The notes: generated by a model from the sequence alone, not told the origin. 64,000 nt of DNA from Runella rosea (GCF_003325355.1 NZ_CP030850.1:2790001-2854000), one strand, 5' to 3'; shown: positions 17,020 to 26,674, numbered from the stretch's first letter. Translations and numbers: made by a program.

Positions 17020-17997
17020 CTACGGTTTAAATTTTAGAATTCGTGCCCTGATTTCGGGGACTTCATATTCGTTATTCTGTACAGGGAAACCCACTTTTTC
17101 GGGAGCGGGGCCCACCCATTCCGATTTTTTTCCAGAAATAGAAATCGTTCCTTTTGTGGAGATTTCAATCACGGTATAGAGCGGGTCTTTGTAAGGCGCC
17201 GTATATTTGATCCATTTGAAGTCTTTGTCTATCTGCTCGCTGTACCGCACGTGGCCATACTCTTCACCCAGCCATTTGTACGACATGGAATTGATACAGA
17301 CATACCAAATGCCATTGATGTTGTCGGCACGGTCGTAGTGAATGTGTCCGTAGAAATTGGCAATAATTTTATTCTTTTTGGCCTTCGCATTGTGCGCTTC
17401 TAGCATGGCCCGAATATCGGCCGAGTTGTCAACTCCGTCTTTCCCCAATCCTTGGTGCGAGAAAATAACAATAGGCGTTTTGGCTTTCGCTAATTCATCT
17501 TTCAGCCACGCCAATTGCTTCTCCCCTATGTATTGCTGATAGCCTTTTACGTCGGGCGTTTTTTTGTCGTTACCATCCAACACGATAAAGTAAAAACCAT
17601 TTTGTTGGAATGAATAATAAGAAGAGGGCATACCACGATAGGCCAATGCCTGCTGTAGAGAAAATCCTCCGTCCATTTCGTGGTTGCCGATGACCTGATA
17701 TTTTGGACCAGCGTACGACTTCCAAATCTCAAATCCGTAGGCATACTTGGGCGCGGGCGTTCCGAAATCACCGAGTTCAATGATAAAATCGGGTTTGGCG
17801 GTCTTCATGCTGTCCATAAAAGCCATGAGTCGCTCTTTCGCGTCGTGCATGGTGGGCACATGCACATCCGTAAACAGTCCAAACTTCACCTTTTGTGCCT
17901 TTTGGGCAAAGGAGGTGGTGGAAAGGAGCGAGCCGAAAAACAGAAAAATAATAAACAGGCAGGCGGCCCCGCGAAAAATGTAAAAATGGTTTTTCAT
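17020..17997 (-). CDS. Secreted calcineurin-like metallophosphoesterase
   Basis: A 325-residue phosphoesterase. The N-terminus carries a hydrophobic signal segment (CLFIIFLFFGSLLST, cleavage after SFAQ). Metal-site motifs appear in order: LFTDVHV (about 44), ELGDFGT (about 76), GNHEMD (about 102), FSHQGL (about 183) and YGHIHYDR (about 219). It is a single-domain enzyme, shorter than the 518-residue relative encoded nearby. It follows the NagX-like acetyltransferase gene by 49 bases on the same strand. Its stop codon lies inside a copy of the GTAGGGGC repeat, so the repeat may have replaced the original 3' end. Confidence 0.85.
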   Translation of the reverse strand: MKNHFYIFRGAACLFIIFLFFGSLLSTTSFAQKAQKVKFGLFTDVHVPTMHDAKERLMAFMDSMKTAKPDFIIELGDFGTPAPKYAYGFEIWKSYAGPKYQVIGNHEMDGGFSLQQALAYRGMPSSYYSFQQNGFYFIVLDGNDKKTPDVKGYQQYIGEKQLAWLKDELAKAKTPIVIFSHQGLGKDGVDNSADIRAMLEAHNAKAKKNKIIANFYGHIHYDRADNINGIWYVCINSMSYKWLGEEYGHVRYSEQIDKDFKWIKYTAPYKDPLYTVIEISTKGTISISGKKSEWVGPAPEKVGFPVQNNEYEVPEIRARILKFKP

Positions 17998-18046
17998 ACA
18001 TCAACAAATTATTCGAATAAATCAGTGCTTGACAGTCAAGATGTTG

Positions 18047-19147
18047 TTACAACTTGATAAATATCTTCTTACGGTATAACCAATAAGCTGGAATAAAATT
18101 GACCGAAACAAAAAACAGCGCGTACAACAAACTGGCTAAATTGGGCGCAACGCCCGCATTGATTAAACCATTGACAACGTGCTGATTGAGCGAATTCTCG
18201 CCGAATTTTGCCCCGTAAAAAACGAGAGCTAACACATCTCCCAGTACGTATACTGCAATGGCATTTGCGCCAAAGATAATTCCGGGCTGGGTACCTTTGG
18301 TTTTTCCCAAAATATCGACCATAAAATATAAAGCTCCCAGCAGCAAGGCCGCAAAACCCGATGTCACGAGGACAAACGAACTCGTCCAAAGGTTTTCATT
18401 GACTGGAAAACCCAAGCCCCAAAAATACCCCAACGCCGCCGAAAACACACCCGCCGTCATGAGGTAATTGACTTTTTCGTTTGGCGTAAAATTACTTTGC
18501 AACAACCGCCCCGCCAGCATTCCCGTAATGCCCGACACGATAGACGGAAACGTACTCAGGATACTTTCGGGGTCCCATGTGCCCTGCCACATTTTGCCGG
18601 GCAGAAATTTACTGTCAAACCACGCCACCAGATTTACGCCTGGTTCTAGCATCACTTGCCCCACGCCCGGCGTAGGAATCAACGTCAATGCCAGCCAATA
18701 AACGACCAGTATGATGCTCCCAATCCAAGCCTGTTGTTTCCAATTTGTATTCAAAAACAAAATAGCACACCCCAAAAATACAAACGCAATGCGGTGCAGT
18801 GTACCCGTCCAACGAATATCGCTGAAATCAAACGTAGGCATCAGGTTCAAAAACATTCCAACCATGAATATCTTCAGTGAGCGAATGACGATTTTTTTGT
18901 AAAGTTCTCCTTTCGGACTGCCGTCCTGCTTGCGTTTGGAATACGCAAAAACAATCGAAACACCTACCACAAACAGAAAAAAAGGCGCTACTAAATCGGT
19001 AAAAGAAAGGCCGCTCCACTTGGTATGCCGCAGGGTAAAAAAGACATGCTCCTCACTGCCCGGGAAATTGACCATGAGCATGGCCGCAATGGTAAACCCT
19101 CTTAGCGCGTCTAGCGAAATGAGTCGGTTGTTTTGTGGTAGCATCAA
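18047..19147 (-). CDS. nagX: HGSNAT/NagX-like transmembrane acetyltransferase (DUF5009)
   Basis: A 366-residue membrane protein. The N-terminal RLISLDALRGFTIAAMLMVN is the signature of the heparan-alpha-glucosaminide N-acetyltransferase-like family. About ten hydrophobic segments follow, and TDLVAPFFLFVVGVS is a further family block. Characterised relatives pass an acetyl group across the membrane to glucosamine. Bacterial neighbours are often N-acetylglucosamine genes, as here, where the divergent gene is a GH20 hexosaminidase. Two Met codons start the frame; the second is equally plausible. The activity on glucosamine is inferred from family and context. Confidence 0.85.
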   Translation of the reverse strand: MMLPQNNRLISLDALRGFTIAAMLMVNFPGSEEHVFFTLRHTKWSGLSFTDLVAPFFLFVVGVSIVFAYSKRKQDGSPKGELYKKIVIRSLKIFMVGMFLNLMPTFDFSDIRWTGTLHRIAFVFLGCAILFLNTNWKQQAWIGSIILVVYWLALTLIPTPGVGQVMLEPGVNLVAWFDSKFLPGKMWQGTWDPESILSTFPSIVSGITGMLAGRLLQSNFTPNEKVNYLMTAGVFSAALGYFWGLGFPVNENLWTSSFVLVTSGFAALLLGALYFMVDILGKTKGTQPGIIFGANAIAVYVLGDVLALVFYGAKFGENSLNQHVVNGLINAGVAPNLASLLYALFFVSVNFIPAYWLYRKKIFIKL

Positions 19148-19245
19148 AAGGAAGGGATTAAGTCAATATTAAAAATTACTTCAAACCTGAATGGTATTTT
19201 TAATACGTGCCACAGTATTATTAGGGCTATTTAACCCCGCAAATT

Positions 19246-21825
19246 ATGCGTAATATTTTACATAGTGCGTTCCTCTTTACAACAATTCTTGCGATTATCA
19301 GCTGTAAATCAACCCAAAGCGGTGAGTTTGACCAAGCTGGCAAGGTGGCTATTTCGTGGGAATTGGTCAGTAATTTTGTGGGTCCAAAAGACACCTTTGA
19401 AGCCAAATTTTACCTAAAAAACAACGGAACGCTCACGTTAAACGATAGTGATTGGGCCTTATTTTTCAACATGGCTCCGCGCCCGCTCACGGGGCATCCG
19501 ACTCCCCAACCCGCCACCCTCGAACACATCAATGGTGATTGGTACAAAATGACGCCCAACAAAGGCTTTCGTTTAGCCCCCGGCGACTCGCTAACGGTGA
19601 GCTATCGGGGAACGGAAGGCATCGTGAAAGAAACCGACGCGCCTTTGGGTCTGTATTTTGTATTTTATGACAAAGCAGGTAAAGAGACACAAATCGTACA
19701 ACTTGACCCCTGTACTGTGCTGCCCTTCACCAAAAAAGAGCAATTGCTGCGCGGAAGCAACGACGAAGACCCGATTTTGACCCACGAGCAGCAATACAAG
19801 GAGAATTTGGGCGTCAGCCCAGTAAGCACCGACAAGTTGTTGAAGGTGATTCCGACGCCCGTGAAAGTAACGCTCGGAAAAGGAACATTTACCTTGACTG
19901 CCTCCACGCCCATTCATTACCAAAACGGACTGGAGAGCGAAGCCAAATTGCTCGCCCAACGTCTCAAGGAATTGACTGGCGGTGACTTTACGGTAAAAAA
20001 TGCCGCCCCAGCCGCTAGCGCGATTTCATTAACAACGGGTAAAATAGTCGTCAACGGTATCAGTAAAGAAGCCTATCAACTGACTATCAACGACAAAGGC
20101 ATTTCTATCGTCGGTAGCGATGCAGCGGGGGCTTTCTACGGCACTCAAAGTTTGGCGGCGCTGATTCCAGCCCAAGCGTTTGTCCAAAAAGCGGCTGCGG
20201 TCGGTTTAGATTACGTTCAAATCGAAGATGCTCCACGCTTTCATTTTCGTAGTATGCAGCTCGACGTGAGCCGCAATTTCCAAACCAAAGAGACCCTTTT
20301 GCGGCTGCTTGATGTATTGGCATTTTATAAGCTCAACCACTTTTTATTGTACACTACTGAAGACGAAGGCTGGCGATTGGAGATTGAAGGTTTGCCAGAA
20401 TTAACGCAAGTAGGTGCACAACGTCAACACATTTCCTCGTACAAGAATGCCGCCCTGCACCCCGGCTACGGTTCTGGACCTGTGGCATACGAAAAAGGCA
20501 AACACGGCAGCGGTTTTTATACCAAAGCAGATTTTATTGAAATCCTTAAATACGCCGCTGCACGGCACATCAAAATCATTCCTGAAGTAAACCTGCCCGG
20601 ACACGCCCACGCCGCCATCAAAGCCATGGAGGCGCGCTACGAGCGGTTGATGAAGGAAGGTAAAGAAAAAGAAGCCAACGAATACCGCCTCATTGACCCC
20701 GATGATAAATCAATATACCTGTCGGCGCAGGGCTACAAAGACAACGTAGTAGACGTAACGCGGGAATCTACGTATCATTTTTATGAAAAAGTCACCGATG
20801 AAATCATCAACATGTACAAAGAAGCGGGTCTAACGCTCGACCTTTTTCACATCGGTGGTGATGAAGTAGCCGCAGGCGCTTGGACTAAATCTCCTTTGGC
20901 ACAGGAACTTCTCAAAAAAGACCCAAGTATTGGCAATGAGTACAATCTGCATCCGTATTTCATTCGTCGATTGTTGCCGAGACTCCAAAAACGTAACCTT
21001 CAGATACACGGGTGGGAAGAAGTTTCGATGATTAAGGACAAAGACGGTGCGTTGAAAGTAAATCCTGAGTTTGCGGGCAAAAATGTCGTTCCCTACGTTT
21101 GGAACAACGTGTATGACCCCGATATGGGGTATAGAATCGCCAATGCGGGCTATCCTGTGGTGCTCTGCAACGTGACCAATTTTTATTTTGATTTGGCCTA
21201 CAACAACGACCCCAAAGAGCCGGGTCTCTATTGGGCGGGGTTTGTAGACACGCGCGACAATTACACCTTTGCGCCCTACGATATGTTCAAAACCACCTAC
21301 ACCACCGCAATGGGCAAACCCATGGTGTTTGATAAAGTGGAACGCCTCAAACCCGAAGCCCGCAAAAACATCATTGGCGTAGAATGTCAGCTCTGGAGCG
21401 AAACCGTCAAAGGCCGCGACATGATGGAATATTATACCCTACCCAAGCTGATGGGATTTGCTGAAAGTGCCTGGAGTGCCGAGCGCCCGTGGGAGAACAT
21501 TGCTGATAAAACCACGCGTGAAAAAGTCATTCAAACAGGATGGAATGTGTTTGTAAATACGTTGGCGCAAAAAGAGTTACCGCGCCTGAGTTATCTCAAC
21601 GGCGGGTACAATTATCGCGTACCGTTACCAGGAGCCATCGTTGAAAACGGCACCCTGAACGCTAACGTAGCTTTTCCAGGATTAACAATTCGGTACACTA
21701 CCGATGGTAGCGAGCCCACCCAAAAATCAGCAGAATACAAAAATCCAATAAAAGTAAATGGTAACGTGAAGCTGAAAAGCTTTGATGCTTCTGGCAAAGG
21801 AAGTCGGACCGTGAGTGTGAATTGA
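19246..21825 (+). CDS. Beta-N-acetylhexosaminidase (GH20), lipoprotein
   Basis: An 859-residue exo-glycosidase that removes terminal GlcNAc/GalNAc. The signal peptide ends in a lipobox (AIISC), so it is probably anchored in a membrane and possibly surface-exposed. Domains in order: CHB_HEX-type carbohydrate-binding domain (about 25-180), GH20b (about 200-325), GH20 barrel (about 330-720) and a C-terminal beta domain (about 775-859, with TTDGSEP). The catalytic Asp-Glu pair sits in HIGGDEV at residues 539-540, with D-E required for the substrate-assisted mechanism. The next genes are a ROK kinase, MFS porter and regulator, forming a GlcNAc-type utilisation group. Confidence 0.93.
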   Translation: MRNILHSAFLFTTILAIISCKSTQSGEFDQAGKVAISWELVSNFVGPKDTFEAKFYLKNNGTLTLNDSDWALFFNMAPRPLTGHPTPQPATLEHINGDWYKMTPNKGFRLAPGDSLTVSYRGTEGIVKETDAPLGLYFVFYDKAGKETQIVQLDPCTVLPFTKKEQLLRGSNDEDPILTHEQQYKENLGVSPVSTDKLLKVIPTPVKVTLGKGTFTLTASTPIHYQNGLESEAKLLAQRLKELTGGDFTVKNAAPAASAISLTTGKIVVNGISKEAYQLTINDKGISIVGSDAAGAFYGTQSLAALIPAQAFVQKAAAVGLDYVQIEDAPRFHFRSMQLDVSRNFQTKETLLRLLDVLAFYKLNHFLLYTTEDEGWRLEIEGLPELTQVGAQRQHISSYKNAALHPGYGSGPVAYEKGKHGSGFYTKADFIEILKYAAARHIKIIPEVNLPGHAHAAIKAMEARYERLMKEGKEKEANEYRLIDPDDKSIYLSAQGYKDNVVDVTRESTYHFYEKVTDEIINMYKEAGLTLDLFHIGGDEVAAGAWTKSPLAQELLKKDPSIGNEYNLHPYFIRRLLPRLQKRNLQIHGWEEVSMIKDKDGALKVNPEFAGKNVVPYVWNNVYDPDMGYRIANAGYPVVLCNVTNFYFDLAYNNDPKEPGLYWAGFVDTRDNYTFAPYDMFKTTYTTAMGKPMVFDKVERLKPEARKNIIGVECQLWSETVKGRDMMEYYTLPKLMGFAESAWSAERPWENIADKTTREKVIQTGWNVFVNTLAQKELPRLSYLNGGYNYRVPLPGAIVENGTLNANVAFPGLTIRYTTDGSEPTQKSAEYKNPIKVNGNVKLKSFDASGKGSRTVSVN

Positions 21826-21998
21826 TTGAACTAAAAAACACGAAATAATCATCAGTAGACGGAATTTACTGTCCAAAATTCCGAGGGTCGGTATTGCTTA
21901 AACAGTCCACAACTATACGGTAAATAAATAGGTAACTAGCGGCAGGATATACCCTACCGCAGGAATGAAAAAAAGAAAACGATTAAAAAAGAGTGAAC

Positions 21999-22847
21999 AT
22001 GAAAATAGGTGTAGATTTAGGAGGAACAAAAATAAAGGCGGGCGTCGAAACAAACGGTTCGATTATTCGGCAGAACACCATATTCCTTCAACAAAAGGAC
22101 TCGTTATCGGCTACTTTAACCCAATTAATTAATCTTATTAAACCCCTAACCGACTACCCAGCCACCAGCATTGGCATCGGTGTACCGTCGGTGGTGGATG
22201 TTGAACGCGGTATCGTGTACAACGTAGCGAATATTCCATCTTGGGAGAAAGTGGCCTTGCGGGATATTTTAGAAGAAGAGTTCAACCTGCCAGTATTTGT
22301 CAACAACGACGTCAATTGTTTTACCCTTGGAGAGCACCGTTTCGGAGTTGCCAAAAACTATAGTTCGGTTGTGGGGATGACCATCGGCACAGGCCTTGGC
22401 TCAGGATTAATTATTGATAATCAGCTATATGTAGGGCACAATTGCGGGGCGGGAGAAATAGGCCTGCTTCCTTATCGCGACCATAACCTTGAATACTACG
22501 CTTGCAGCAATTTCTTCGATGCTATCCACGGCACAACTGCCCTGGAAGCAAGCCAAGCGGCGCTTAATGGTAACAAAAAGGCCATCAACATGTGGTCGGA
22601 ATTTGGGGTACATATCGGGTGTGCCATCAAGGCCGCTATGTATGTATTTGACCCAGAAGCCATTGTATTGGGCGGGTCGATTTCTAAAGCCTATCCTTTG
22701 TTTAAGGCAGGAATGTTGGAAACCCTCAACGATTTTGCCTATCCGCAGTCGCTCAAGCGCCTCAAATTGCTGCAATCTCAAGATGATGATATTTCAATGT
22801 TGGGAGCCGCTGCGTTGGTATCTCAAGATTTGAAGGTGAAAGTGTAA
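21999..22847 (+). CDS. ROK family sugar kinase
   Basis: A 282-residue cytoplasmic kinase. I take the ATG giving MKIGVDLGGTKIKAG, where the phosphate-binding DxGGT motif lies at residues 5-9; a GTG two codons earlier is less likely. Further ROK features are NNDVNC near 105 (catalytic Asp), GMTIGTGLGSGLI near 130, and GHNCGAGEIG, the sugar-contacting His/Glu region. The zinc-binding CxCGxxGC cluster of many ROK kinases is absent; EYYACSNFF stands in its place. Context after a GH20 hexosaminidase suggests an N-acetylhexosamine or glucose substrate. Confidence 0.88.
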   Translation: MKIGVDLGGTKIKAGVETNGSIIRQNTIFLQQKDSLSATLTQLINLIKPLTDYPATSIGIGVPSVVDVERGIVYNVANIPSWEKVALRDILEEEFNLPVFVNNDVNCFTLGEHRFGVAKNYSSVVGMTIGTGLGSGLIIDNQLYVGHNCGAGEIGLLPYRDHNLEYYACSNFFDAIHGTTALEASQAALNGNKKAINMWSEFGVHIGCAIKAAMYVFDPEAIVLGGSISKAYPLFKAGMLETLNDFAYPQSLKRLKLLQSQDDDISMLGAAALVSQDLKVKV

Positions 22848-22960
22848 TCTATCCACATTAAGAATTCGAAGATTTACCCGAAGTTTCCTAAAGAAGTCTA
22901 CATTTCCTTTTATTACTTTGTGTTCTTAGTGGTAAAATCAAACCTCGCAAACCCAATTAC

Positions 22961-24214
22961 ATGAAAAGCAACACCTTTATTGTTATTCTGATTTTTTTGA
23001 TATTTTTCGTCATTTCCTTTCTTAGCAACATTCTGGGACCCATTATCCCCGACATCGTTTCTGGTTTCGATTTGAGTATAGGACTTGCAGGTTTTTTACC
23101 ATTTGCTTTTTTTGTGGCGTACGGGGTGGCTTCCATTCCTTCGGGGATTTTGGTTGAAAAATACCGAGAGAAAAAGGTGCTCTTGTGGGCTTTTATGATG
23201 GCTTTCGGGGGGGCATTGCTATTTGCTTTGGTACCTACATTTACGGTGGCGTTGGTCTCATTGTTCATCATTGGTATTGGCATGGCTATGTTGCAAGTGG
23301 TCATCAATCCATTGCTGCGGGTAGCGGGCGGCGAGGCCAATTTTGCCTTTAATTCGGTGATGGCGCAGCTTTTTTTCGGCGGTGCTTCGTTTCTGAGCCC
23401 GATGTTGTACAGCTATTTGGTCTTAAACGTACACGCTGGTACCGCACCCAATGCTTTCATCAGCACGCTCAATCAAATTGTACCCGCCGACCTGAAATGG
23501 GTATCGCTTTACTGGGTGTTTGCGGTGGTGGCTTTTCTGATGGTTGTCGTGGTTCGGTTCGTTAAATTTCCCGAAGTGGAACTCAAGGAAGATGAAAAAA
23601 TTGATACCGAAAATGCCTTTAAAGACTTACTCAAAAACCGCTATGTATTCCTGTTTTTCATAGGTATTTTTTGTTATGTGGGCACCGAGCAGGGCATTGC
23701 CAACTGGACTTCCAAGTTTCTCCAAACCTACCACAACATCGACCCCGCCACCGAAGGCGCCTCGGTTATATCTTATTTTTGGGGCTTACTCACCATTGGT
23801 TGCGTTTTAGGTTTGGTATTGCTCAAAATCTTCGATAGCCGTCGGGTATTGATTTTATTCACCGTGGGCGCCATTGTTTCGGTGCTGGTGGGCCTGTTTG
23901 GTCCCGTTCAAGCGGCGCTGTATGCGTTTCCGTTAAGTGGATTCTGTGCATCGGTCATGTGGTCTATCATTGTGTCGTTGGCGCTCAACTCCGTGCCGTA
24001 TCACCACGGTACATTTTCGGGAATTCTTTGCTCGGGCATTGCGGGCGGTGCGGTGGTGCCGCTTATTATCGGCGGATTGGCCGAATTGGTCGGTTTACGC
24101 TTGGCAATGTTGTTTTTGATGATTACCTTAGGATACATTTTGAGCATTGGTCTCTGGGCCAAACCCCTCGTGACCAATGCCACCGTCAAAAGTTGGAAAG
24201 AGCTTTTTGCGTAG
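22961..24214 (+). CDS. MFS sugar transporter, FucP/glucose-galactose type
   Basis: A 417-residue inner-membrane porter with about 12 membrane segments in two halves split by a charged loop (about residues 205-225, KLKEDEKIDTENAF). The first loop holds a GILVEKYREKK sequence that matches the loop 2-3 MFS signature. The segment pattern resembles the FHS subfamily, which brings sugars in with protons. Position between the ROK kinase and the XylR-like regulator suggests it carries the same sugar. The exact substrate is unknown. Confidence 0.87.
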   Translation: MKSNTFIVILIFLIFFVISFLSNILGPIIPDIVSGFDLSIGLAGFLPFAFFVAYGVASIPSGILVEKYREKKVLLWAFMMAFGGALLFALVPTFTVALVSLFIIGIGMAMLQVVINPLLRVAGGEANFAFNSVMAQLFFGGASFLSPMLYSYLVLNVHAGTAPNAFISTLNQIVPADLKWVSLYWVFAVVAFLMVVVVRFVKFPEVELKEDEKIDTENAFKDLLKNRYVFLFFIGIFCYVGTEQGIANWTSKFLQTYHNIDPATEGASVISYFWGLLTIGCVLGLVLLKIFDSRRVLILFTVGAIVSVLVGLFGPVQAALYAFPLSGFCASVMWSIIVSLALNSVPYHHGTFSGILCSGIAGGAVVPLIIGGLAELVGLRLAMLFLMITLGYILSIGLWAKPLVTNATVKSWKELFA

Positions 24215-24237
24215 TTTGATGTAGTTAACCGTTGTTT

Positions 24238-24342
24238 GTTATCTGTTTTAAAATTAAGCCCTTATCGGAGAGAATTTTCTTGCTCTCAATTGTGGTTAAA
24301 TAACTCATTGGCAAATAAACGTATAACGGTTAAACAGATAAC
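24238..24342. promoter_or_regulatory. Candidate regulator-binding inverted motif upstream of the XylR-like gene
   Basis: GTTATCTGTTTTAA at 24238-24251 recurs as its reverse complement TTAAACAGATAAC at 24330-24342. AACGGTTAA just before the second copy is the complement of TTAACCGTT just before the first. Both lie in the 143-base gap in front of the regulator gene. Paired motifs about 90 bases apart could be autoregulatory operators. This rests on the repeats alone. Confidence 0.35.
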
Positions 24343-24357
24343 CCCATTCTGTAACTT

Positions 24358-25521
24358 ATGTACAAAATCATTCTTCTCATCGACTTTGCCGAAGAATACA
24401 GCAAGGGACTGTTGAAAGGAATCTCTAAATATTCCAAAGAGCACGGGCCCTGGATTTTCTGTCGGATGCCGTTGTTTCAGCGCGAAACAATTGGTATTGA
24501 CGGGATTTTGGAGTGGGCCCTCGAATGGGAAGCCGACGGCATCATCGGGCAGTTGTATAACGACCCCAAAATTAGTAAAATCGTAGAAGCGGGCATTCCC
24601 GTCATTGCGCAAGATTTTAAAGAGCGCTTCAAGGAGATTCCCAACATCACCGGCGACCACTACGAAGCGGGCAAAATGGGGGCCGAGTATTTTCTAAGAA
24701 AAGGTTTCAAAAACTTCGCATTCTACGGTTTCAAAGACATCGTTTGGTCGCGCGAGCGCGCCAATGGCTTCGAAGATAGGGTCAAAAAAGCGGGGCATCA
24801 AGTGCATTATTTTGAGCACATTATGGCGCGGTCGAGTGAGTTGTGGTATTACAAGCCCAGCCCGTTGAGTCAGTGGCTCAAATCCTTGCCCAAGCCTATC
24901 GCCCTCATGACCTGCGACGATAACCAGGGGCAGCATATCACCGAGGCTTGTCGTCAGTCCAACATCCGTATTCCCGAACACGTGGCGGTGCTGGGCGTTG
25001 ACAACGACGAAATGATTTGTGAGTTTTCGGACCCACCGCTATCGAGCATTGGCCAAGACACCGAAAAGGGCGGTTACGATGCGGCCAAGCTACTCCACCA
25101 CATGATTGAACACGGTACAGCCGACTATTACGACATCATCGTTAAACCCACGCAAATCATCACGCGGCAGTCGACCGACATTTACGCCACCAACGACCGA
25201 TACATTGCTTCTTCGCTGAAGTTTATTCACCAAAATATCGACAAAAACCTGCAAGTGGAGGATATTGTCAAGCAAGTTCCGCTGTCGAGAAGAGCCTTAG
25301 AACAGCGTTTTCAGGACATTACAGGGTACCCGATCTACAAATACATTTTTAATCTCCGTATCGAAAAATTCACCCAAAAACTCATCGAAACCGACATGAC
25401 GGTTTTTGAAATCGCGCTGGACATGGGTCTGGCCGATAGCAAAAACATTGCACGTCAATTCCGACAAATCAAAGGCTGTACGCCCATTGAGTACCGGAAT
25501 CAGCACTTGGCGGGGAAGTAA
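24358..25521 (+). CDS. XylR-like transcriptional regulator (LacI-type sensor plus AraC DNA-binding domain)
   Basis: A 387-residue regulator. Residues about 1-275 form a periplasmic-binding-protein-like sugar sensor (YKIILLIDFAEEYSKG at the start, VAVLGVDNDEMICE near 208). Residues about 280-385 form an AraC-type double helix-turn-helix (IASSLKFIHQNIDKN ... VPLSRRALEQRF ... GLADSKNIARQFRQ). This is the same order as E. coli XylR, which binds a sugar and activates catabolic genes. There is no signal peptide. It lies behind the MFS porter and probably controls the hexosaminidase-kinase-porter block. Confidence 0.9.
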   Translation: MYKIILLIDFAEEYSKGLLKGISKYSKEHGPWIFCRMPLFQRETIGIDGILEWALEWEADGIIGQLYNDPKISKIVEAGIPVIAQDFKERFKEIPNITGDHYEAGKMGAEYFLRKGFKNFAFYGFKDIVWSRERANGFEDRVKKAGHQVHYFEHIMARSSELWYYKPSPLSQWLKSLPKPIALMTCDDNQGQHITEACRQSNIRIPEHVAVLGVDNDEMICEFSDPPLSSIGQDTEKGGYDAAKLLHHMIEHGTADYYDIIVKPTQIITRQSTDIYATNDRYIASSLKFIHQNIDKNLQVEDIVKQVPLSRRALEQRFQDITGYPIYKYIFNLRIEKFTQKLIETDMTVFEIALDMGLADSKNIARQFRQIKGCTPIEYRNQHLAGK

Positions 25522-25553
25522 ATTTGTCCCTTTTGGGCTTCCTTAACACAAAA

Positions 25554-25577
25554 AATGGCGGTGCAAACACCGCCATT
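25554..25577 (-). terminator. Terminator of the esterase gene
   Basis: AATGGCGGTG pairs with CACCGCCATT around the loop CAAA. Read on the minus strand, the stem is followed by a run of T's, so it ends transcription of the esterase gene that stops 27 bases away. It lies between two convergent genes. Confidence 0.8.
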
Positions 25578-25603
25578 GGCCCAACAGCTTTCTTGCTCTT
25601 AAA

Positions 25604-26476
25604 TCAATATTGATGAAACGCGTCGGAGACAAACGACAGCACCGTGGGCAACGCTTTGCGCCAATACGTCCAGGTATGCCCACCGTCGTGAATGCGGAAT
25701 TCGTGCGGAATTTCTTTTTTACGCATCGCAATGTGTACCAACGAGTTGCCTTCAAACAGAAAATCATCATCGCCGCAATCAATGTACCAGCGCACCGCCT
25801 TTTTCTGGTCGTCGGGTACATTTTTGATTAACTCCAACACACTCTGACGCTTGTAATACGCCTCCATTTCGGCATCGGTGTATGTTACATCGGGCTTTGT
25901 TCGTTTTAACTGGGCTTTTACATCTTCTAGGGTAAGCGGCCCCGTGGCAGCGCTGAGCGGGCAGGCCGACGAAAACAACTCTGGATGATGCAACGCATAG
26001 GTAAACGAGCCACCGCCGCCCATAGATAAGCCCGCCACGGCTCTAAAGCGTTTTTCGGTTTTAATCCGGTAGGTTTTTTCCACGTAAGGCATCAATTCCT
26101 GAAAGAAAAAATCTTCGTAACGCCATTCATTTTTGGGGTCGTTGGCGTAGCCACGTGTACCCGTATTGGCATCGGGCATGACGATTATCATGGGCGTGGC
26201 GGTGCCATCGCTGAATGCTTTCTCGGCAATCTGCTGTACTTCACCAAATTGCACCCAACCCGTTTGGTCGTCGCCAGCACCGTGGAGCAAGTATAACACG
26301 GGATACGTACGTTGCGAAGTCTCATAATTGGGGGGCAAATAAATGGCGAATTTTCGGTCGCTTTTCAGGATTTTACTCGACACGCTCAGATTATCAAATA
26401 CTTTACCCGATTGAGCCATCATTAGTTGGGTGACCAACAAAGATACCCCGACGGTAAGCGCTACACTTTTTTTCAT
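25604..26476 (-). CDS. Secreted carbohydrate esterase-like alpha/beta hydrolase (esterase D family)
   Basis: A 290-residue exported esterase of the PF00756 type, which includes feruloyl/acetylxylan esterases and enterobactin esterases. Signal peptide MKKSVALTVGVSLLVTQLMMAQ. The nucleophile elbow is AGLSMGGGG with S151. A later Asp (IDCGDDDFL, about 234) and His (DGGHTW, about 268) complete the triad. The oxyanion HGAG motif lies near 65. It could deacylate polysaccharide side chains. The gene is alone, convergent with the regulator, and has its own terminator. Confidence 0.87.
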   Translation of the reverse strand: MKKSVALTVGVSLLVTQLMMAQSGKVFDNLSVSSKILKSDRKFAIYLPPNYETSQRTYPVLYLLHGAGDDQTGWVQFGEVQQIAEKAFSDGTATPMIIVMPDANTGTRGYANDPKNEWRYEDFFFQELMPYVEKTYRIKTEKRFRAVAGLSMGGGGSFTYALHHPELFSSACPLSAATGPLTLEDVKAQLKRTKPDVTYTDAEMEAYYKRQSVLELIKNVPDDQKKAVRWYIDCGDDDFLFEGNSLVHIAMRKKEIPHEFRIHDGGHTWTYWRKALPTVLSFVSDAFHQY

Positions 26477-26674
26477 TTTTAGGAGGATTTAAAGATATAC
26501 TTATTGTAAAATAATTCAGTTTTTCAAGATATATATAAATGCAAATTTCACCTTTTTTACATTTTAGGTTACTTTTGAAACATAAGAAAAGCGTCGAAAT
26601 CTCGACAACAGGTTGAGGGGAATGAGCTGTTATTATTAAATGAAAGAATCCTAAACCTCTTATTTAACCTACAA

